Shown: positions 42,121 to 46,618 of the stretch, one piece after another
Position numbering within the stretch: the stretch's first letter is position 1
Layout: the number at the start of each line of letters is the position of its first letter
Source: an uncultured Lachnospira sp.
GTDB taxonomy: Bacteria; Bacillota; Clostridia; Lachnospirales; Lachnospiraceae
Direction of reading: 5' to 3'
Length of the DNA stretch: 46,618 nucleotides
NCBI GenBank assembly: GCA_944381165.1
Contig: CALWKC010000024.1
Coordinates: forward strand, 1-46,618
Program-made: the position numbers and the translations under genes
Notes under the pieces: generated by a model
Database searches by the model: none
What the model was told of the DNA's origin: nothing
The model's input: the letters and a program-made list of their open reading frames with translations, nothing else

Positions 42121-43911
42121 TTAACTCTGTATTTTTTTCATTTTATAAAATTCGCCCTTGAGTTCCATTAATTCCTCATATGTACCGTACTCAACACAGT
42201 GACCGTCACTGATGACAGCAATCTTATCAGCGTCGCGAATTGTTGAAAGTCTGTGAGCCACAATAAATGTTGTCCTGTCCTTTGTAAGATTATTCAAAGC
42301 CTCCTGGATAAGCTTCTCAGAAATACTGTCAAGCGCTGATGTAGCCTCATCCAGCACAATAACTTTAGGATTTCTGATAAGCGCCCTTGCTATTGATACA
42401 CGCTGGCGCTGACCTCCCGACAACTTTCCTCCATGCTCTCCCACTTCTGTGTCAAGCCCGTCCGGAAGACTCTCAATCAAATCCGAGAGATTTGCGGCGC
42501 GTACTGCCTCCTGAAGCGCCCTCTCATCAACATTTTCGACGCCATATGTAATATTATCCCTGAGAGTTCCCGAAAAAAGAATTGAAGTCTGCGGAACAAC
42601 AGCCAGATACTTTCGATAGCTTCGCAAGTCAATATTCTTAATATCTTCCCCGTCAACAAGCACCTGCCCTTCAGTAGCAAGATTAAAACCTATTGCGAGA
42701 TTGAGAATAGTGGATTTACCGGAGCCCGACTCTCCGACAAGCGCAATCGTCTCACCGGGTGTCACATGAAGATTAAAACCGGAAAGAACATCAGTGTCCG
42801 TGTTATTATATCTGAATCTTACATTTCTAAATTCAAAATCACCTTTGACACCTGTAAGGATTTTCTTCCCCTCATTCTGCTCTATATCATCAGCCAGGAG
42901 CACCTCCCCTATGGAGTTGACCGACTCTACACCCTTTGCGATAGTCGGAATAAGTGTGATAAACGCAGATACCTGATTGACAATTGTCGCAAAATAGCTC
43001 TGGTAAAGCGTTATGTCTCCCGCAAGAATATCTCCATTTAACGCCAGAATTCCTGTAAATGCGAGACATATAACCTGAAAAATCTGGAATACCGCCCAGC
43101 CGACAGAGCCGAATACAGACTGAATTACATCAAGCTTATAGCCCTTCTCAGCAACAGTAAATAACTGGTCGCTCATTCGCTGTATCTCCTTTTCCTCAAG
43201 AGCATGTGCCCTTGTAACAGGAATAAGTTCAACCATTTCCATTACCTGAGCTGACGTCTCCTCCATTTCATGCCTGAACTCATAATTTCTCTTTCTCATT
43301 ATATTTCTGAAAAATACCATTGTAAGCGCAGCAAGCGGAGTTGTGACCAGGAAAAACAAAAATACAACCATACTTTTTGATACCGTGACGGCAAGCGCAA
43401 CAGAAATATTCAGCGCTATGTTCAACGTACTAATCAAGAGCTGCGTTGAAAGCATTTCAACCGCCTCAACGTCACGTATAATCTTTGACTGCAGGCGTCC
43501 GGACTGTGTTTCTTTGTGATAAGAAATAGAAAGCTGCTGCAGCTTCCTCACAAGAGCTTTTCTCAGTCCGGTTTCCGCGTATCTGGTCGCAAGCGACTTA
43601 TACCTTGTATACATATAGTTAGTAGGAATATTCAAAAGAATAAGTCCAATCATTAAACAGGTATACAAAACCGTATTTGTATAGGTGTCCGGACTGTGTG
43701 TCGTCACATCATTGATAATATTTGCAGTCACAATCGGCAGCACCCATACCGGGCAGTGCTTTATAAAAAAGAAAAACACTGCCGCAACAAATTTATGATA
43801 ATTTCCCTTATATAATCTTATAAGAATAATGAGCGGATGCTTTCTGTGCCTTTTATAGCACTCAATAAACCAGTTATCAACATCCAGCCCCTTTGGTGCA
43901 TGTAAATTCAT
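42121..43911 (-). CDS. ABC exporter with fused membrane and ATPase domains
   Basis: A 596-residue half-transporter of the MsbA/BmrA type that would work as a dimer. Six membrane segments fill about 40-320. The ATPase domain (about 350-590) is complete: Walker A GESGSGKST, Q-loop VVPQTSILFSG, signature LSGGQRQRVSIARAL, Walker B VIVLDEATSALD and H-loop VAHRLST. The substrate cannot be predicted; drugs, lipids and peptides are all possible. The frame starts with GTG at 43923, but the ATG at 43911 has GAGG 6 bases upstream. It lies just downstream of the GH28 gene (64 bases), so it could share that transcript. Confidence 0.93.
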   Translation of the reverse strand: MNLHAPKGLDVDNWFIECYKRHRKHPLIILIRLYKGNYHKFVAAVFFFFIKHCPVWVLPIVTANIINDVTTHSPDTYTNTVLYTCLMIGLILLNIPTNYMYTRYKSLATRYAETGLRKALVRKLQQLSISYHKETQSGRLQSKIIRDVEAVEMLSTQLLISTLNIALNISVALAVTVSKSMVVFLFFLVTTPLAALTMVFFRNIMRKRNYEFRHEMEETSAQVMEMVELIPVTRAHALEEKEIQRMSDQLFTVAEKGYKLDVIQSVFGSVGWAVFQIFQVICLAFTGILALNGDILAGDITLYQSYFATIVNQVSAFITLIPTIAKGVESVNSIGEVLLADDIEQNEGKKILTGVKGDFEFRNVRFRYNNTDTDVLSGFNLHVTPGETIALVGESGSGKSTILNLAIGFNLATEGQVLVDGEDIKNIDLRSYRKYLAVVPQTSILFSGTLRDNITYGVENVDERALQEAVRAANLSDLIESLPDGLDTEVGEHGGKLSGGQRQRVSIARALIRNPKVIVLDEATSALDSISEKLIQEALNNLTKDRTTFIVAHRLSTIRDADKIAVISDGHCVEYGTYEELMELKGEFYKMKKIQS

Positions 43912-43975
43912 ATTTAACCTCACACTGTGTCATTTTTATACCTTAATAAACTATTTCAAGTTATTTGAAATAAAT

Positions 43976-45529
43976 TTACTTTATAATTTTGTCGACATTC
44001 TCTGCCACAACAGGTTCTCCGTCACAGCCTGAAATATTCACATTTTTAAGCACCAGTTCCTTGACATTGTTGACAATCATACCCTGTTTTACCGCCTCGT
44101 CACAGCCCAGCATCATAGCGGCAACTCCCGGTTTTGGATTTTCTGCATAAGAAAAATCAATATTTTCAAATGTCAGGCGCTCAATCTTGCTCTCCGGAAG
44201 ACCATAAATGTATGTGCCGGCAACATGGCAGTTCTTTGCCGTAATATTTTTAAATGTGAGACGTTTAATAGACGGAGTTCTGTCATCAACAGGCAAAGCC
44301 TCCTTTGAGCCCACATAATTTGTCTTTCCGTCCGGGTCGCAGAAATAGAAACTGTTTACAACAAACGGCGTCATGACATTATCCATATCAATATTTTCAA
44401 ACGAAATATCATCAAGCACGGACAGTTTTCCCCTGCCTCGTCTTGTCTTAACCCTAAGCCCTCGGTCCGTATTCATAAACAGACAATCTGTTATGTGTAC
44501 ATTTTTAACGCCTGCGGCAATCTCACTGCCCACAGTAACTGCTCCGTGACCGTCTCTCATACAGCACTGTCTGACTGTCATGTCAGATGTAGGAACCTGA
44601 TATTTCTGTGCCATATAAATCTTTCCCGACTTTATGGCAATACAGTCATCTCCCACTGAAATATATGTGCCTAAAACAAGAACATCAGTACAGCTCTCAG
44701 GGTCAAGCCCGTCTGTGTTATGTGAATTGGCAGGGTTCTTTATCTTGACGTCAATAAATTTGAGATGCTGGCTGAAATAAGGATGAATTGTCCATGACGG
44801 AGAATTCTGTACTGTAATCCCGTGCATTGTCACATTGCTGCAATGGTTTATAAAAAACAGGCGAGGTCTCCATGCTATATTCCTGAACTTACAGTTATTC
44901 CACCAGTTTTCAAAATTTGTATTTCCATCGATAGTTCCGCGCCCTGTAATCACAACATTCTCTGCATTTATTCCGCATAAAATAGCTGAAAATGTGTCAA
45001 GAGGATTACCTTCCCATGAGCCGAGGTTATATTCCCCGCTCTCGTCATACGATTCAATCACCCCCGGCAGAATCGGAAATTTTTCGCGGTCAGTATAGGC
45101 GGACAGCACAGCGCCCTCGGCAAGCTCAAGCGTCAAATCGCTCTTGAGAAAAACGCTCGACACCTTATATATTCCTTCAGGCACAAGCACTCTTGAAGAC
45201 TTGGGACATGCCATAATCGCACACTGGATAGCGTTTGTATCGTCATGTTCTCCGTCTCCGTACGCTCCAAACTCTCTTACATTTAATGTAACAAACTCAT
45301 AATCGGTATGAAAACTGACAGTATTTGTTATCTGTCCGTCATATACGGCATAAATCTCATAATCTGTATCCGGCTTTAAATCATATATGGACGTAATAAC
45401 CCTGTCGCTTTCCATTAATTTTTTGCCGTTTACAAATATCTCATATTCTTTATACGTATAATACTTTCCGGATTCCGTAAGCTCTACAACAGCGCTTCTC
45501 GCTGTATTTATGACTAATTTTAACTCCAT
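43976..45529 (-). CDS. GH28 polygalacturonase-type glycoside hydrolase, cytoplasmic
   Basis: 517 residues. An N-terminal fibronectin-III-like domain (about 1-75) precedes a right-handed beta-helix. All GH28 active-site blocks are present: SHNTDGLDPESC (near 268), VGDDCIAIKSG (near 291), DGHGAVTVGSE (near 328) and RGLRVKTRRGRG (near 357). The family cuts alpha-1,4-galacturonan; the FN3 plus helix layout matches exo-acting enzymes. No signal peptide, so it probably acts on imported oligogalacturonides. GGAGG lies 4 bases before the ATG, which overlaps the upstream gene by 10 bases, so the two are coupled. Confidence 0.92.
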   Translation of the reverse strand: MELKLVINTARSAVVELTESGKYYTYKEYEIFVNGKKLMESDRVITSIYDLKPDTDYEIYAVYDGQITNTVSFHTDYEFVTLNVREFGAYGDGEHDDTNAIQCAIMACPKSSRVLVPEGIYKVSSVFLKSDLTLELAEGAVLSAYTDREKFPILPGVIESYDESGEYNLGSWEGNPLDTFSAILCGINAENVVITGRGTIDGNTNFENWWNNCKFRNIAWRPRLFFINHCSNVTMHGITVQNSPSWTIHPYFSQHLKFIDVKIKNPANSHNTDGLDPESCTDVLVLGTYISVGDDCIAIKSGKIYMAQKYQVPTSDMTVRQCCMRDGHGAVTVGSEIAAGVKNVHITDCLFMNTDRGLRVKTRRGRGKLSVLDDISFENIDMDNVMTPFVVNSFYFCDPDGKTNYVGSKEALPVDDRTPSIKRLTFKNITAKNCHVAGTYIYGLPESKIERLTFENIDFSYAENPKPGVAAMMLGCDEAVKQGMIVNNVKELVLKNVNISGCDGEPVVAENVDKIIK

Positions 45530-46500
45530 AATACGCCTCCCTTACCGCGTCCATAATCCTGATATTCTCTGTTGCGCACCGCCTCGCTGTAAACAAGCTC
45601 ACAAGCTCCGACAAGTGTTGCTCCGTCCGCACTGTCAAATGAAACAGATGATATTTCAGGCATTTTGTTATATAACATATCCGCTGCATACTCATACTTT
45701 TCAGTCTGCAACGCTTTCATACGGCAGCCCTTAAACACCGCATAAGCAAATATCAGTTCATACGATGCGGCAGTTGTACCGTCTCCACTGAAAGCATCGG
45801 CATGACCGCTGTATTTTACCTCCAAAACAGCCTTTACAGCCTCCTTAAAATAATCCTGAAGCTTTCTGTATATCTCATAGAGCGGCTGATCCATTACCTC
45901 CATTGTATCAATAAGAGCAGCGCAGTAATAGCTTAAAAGCTCGCACGCTTCTTTCGCATCAGACGCAGCGTCACGGTAAAGACTTTCGTGTATAGAGTTA
46001 TATTGAGCAATAATGTCATTATAATGCTCTTTGCCGCCGTCTCTCGTCTCATAATTCATGTAAAAAACCTGGCTGCAATATGTATCGCAAAGACAAGCAC
46101 CCTGCTCTTTATTCAGAAAATATCCGGCTTCACTGCGCTTCTGAGTGTTAAACTGCTCCGCCAGCTTCTTTGCCGCCTCCGCGTATACAGACTCGCCGGT
46201 AAAATCCTTAGCTGCATAGCAGGCATTTCCCAGCATAAAGTTGCATAAATCCTGCGAATCGCATCCTGTAACCATACGGTCCTCCTGCGCCGCCATATCG
46301 CTGTCCGTCAGAACACATCCGCATTTTTTAAGTCCTTCCACAAGAATATTTCCAAACTCATCACTTCCGGTTGCCGCCCAAACCTTTGCCGCGCCGTTTA
46401 AAAGCATCGCCCTGTCCCATGTATCCAGCTTTGTCCAGTCAACAGATAAAATCTTTTCTGACAGTGCCTTTTCAAATTCCAAATTTCTTTTAATCAACAT
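45520..46500 (-). CDS. Putative GH105/GH88-like unsaturated uronyl hydrolase
   Basis: A 326-residue protein likely to be an all-helical (alpha/alpha)6 barrel, as judged by repeated amphipathic helices (WDRAMLLNGAAKVWAATG, LCNFMLGNACYAAK, ACELLSYYCAALIDTME, YELIFAYAVFKGCRM). This, its size, and coupling to a GH28 suggest a GH105/88-type enzyme that finishes pectin-derived disaccharides. I cannot point to the catalytic Asp pair with certainty, and the sequence is Cys-rich for the family, so it may instead be an uncharacterised barrel protein. No signal peptide. AAGGAGAG precedes the ATG; it follows the partial gene by 22 bases. Confidence 0.5.
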   Translation of the reverse strand: MLIKRNLEFEKALSEKILSVDWTKLDTWDRAMLLNGAAKVWAATGSDEFGNILVEGLKKCGCVLTDSDMAAQEDRMVTGCDSQDLCNFMLGNACYAAKDFTGESVYAEAAKKLAEQFNTQKRSEAGYFLNKEQGACLCDTYCSQVFYMNYETRDGGKEHYNDIIAQYNSIHESLYRDAASDAKEACELLSYYCAALIDTMEVMDQPLYEIYRKLQDYFKEAVKAVLEVKYSGHADAFSGDGTTAASYELIFAYAVFKGCRMKALQTEKYEYAADMLYNKMPEISSVSFDSADGATLVGACELVYSEAVRNREYQDYGRGKGGVLWS

Positions 46501-46522
46501 ATTCTCTCCTTTTCACTGCGTT

Positions 46523-46618
46523 TTACAGTGGCTTATAATTGCAAAAATCAAACTCGGCGTAAAGCATATTATCGCCGCAGGCTTTGGCTTCGTCCGAGTA
46601 TCCGCCTCCAAAATCGCC
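46523..46618 (-). CDS. C-terminal end of an upstream gene (partial)
   Basis: The last 31 codons of a minus-strand gene running off the window edge: GDFGGGYSDEAKACGDNMLY, then AEFDFCNYKPL and a stop. Only 22 bases separate it from the GH105-like gene, so it is the upstream member of the same pectin operon. The tail is too short to assign a family. Confidence 0.65.
   Translation of the reverse strand, partial: GDFGGGYSDEAKACGDNMLYAEFDFCNYKPL

Overview
The window looks like chromosome of a motile, anaerobic, low-to-mid GC Firmicute, most likely a Lachnospiraceae (Lachnospira/Eubacterium-type). The reasons are a class III (oxygen-sensitive) ribonucleotide reductase, FeoAB ferrous-iron uptake, two chemoreceptors, a diguanylate cyclase, strong AGGAGG-type ribosome binding sites, lysine and TPP riboswitches, and the start of a pectin-degradation locus. 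The taxonomic call is inference. No prophage, insertion sequence, CRISPR array or rRNA was seen. About 31 of 38 protein genes lie on the minus strand.

Layout. 1-3.3 kb: a small cupin (+), then a minus-strand trio (unknown protein, SseB-like protein, GNAT acetyltransferase). 3.36-7.74 kb: carA-carB with its promoter. 7.8-10.9 kb: an ABC-2-like operon with a degenerate ATPase, a membrane subunit and a membrane-anchored Asp-box propeller. 10.96-13.3 kb: PAP2 phosphatase (+), then thiC behind a TPP riboswitch. 13.3-22.1 kb: chemoreceptor, nrdD with two NrdR-like boxes, a PAS-GGDEF-GAF protein, and a yhaO/yhaN (SbcD/SbcC-like) pair. 22.4-26.4 kb: a 53-residue orphan ORF (+), then an apparent chemoreceptor-corA-ktrA operon. 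26.4-30.1 kb: a DUF2974 hydrolase, feoAB fusion and FeoB-associated Cys-rich protein, preceded by tRNA-Gly(GCC). 30.4-33.8 kb: oligoendopeptidase F, isochorismatase-like hydrolase, DegV. 33.9-37.2 kb: a tandem-GNAT protein (+), then dapA-dapB behind a lysine riboswitch. 37.3-39.2 kb: a coiled-coil protein built on 42-bp DNA repeats, and a tandem OB-fold SSB-like protein. 39.6-42.1 kb: typA, a small XRE regulator and a highly structured RNA candidate (+). 42.1-46.6 kb: an ABC exporter, a cytoplasmic GH28, a putative GH105/88-type hydrolase and the end of one more gene.

Most protein genes are ordinary housekeeping or accessory genes. The points most worth a second look are: (i) a compact three-way-junction RNA with a C-rich loop ending in a terminator, downstream of the XRE gene; (ii) paired NrdR-like boxes 32 bp apart at nrdD, whose promoter fires into a terminator-like hairpin, with a similar hairpin at the carAB promoter; (iii) a dispersed 129-bp three-hairpin repeat, one copy of which sits between the lysine riboswitch terminator and dapA; (iv) an ABC ATPase with non-consensus Walker A, signature and H-loop, in an operon with an Asp-box propeller; (v) a protein made of alternating 42-bp repeats. 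All calls come from reading the sequence; no database search was run.
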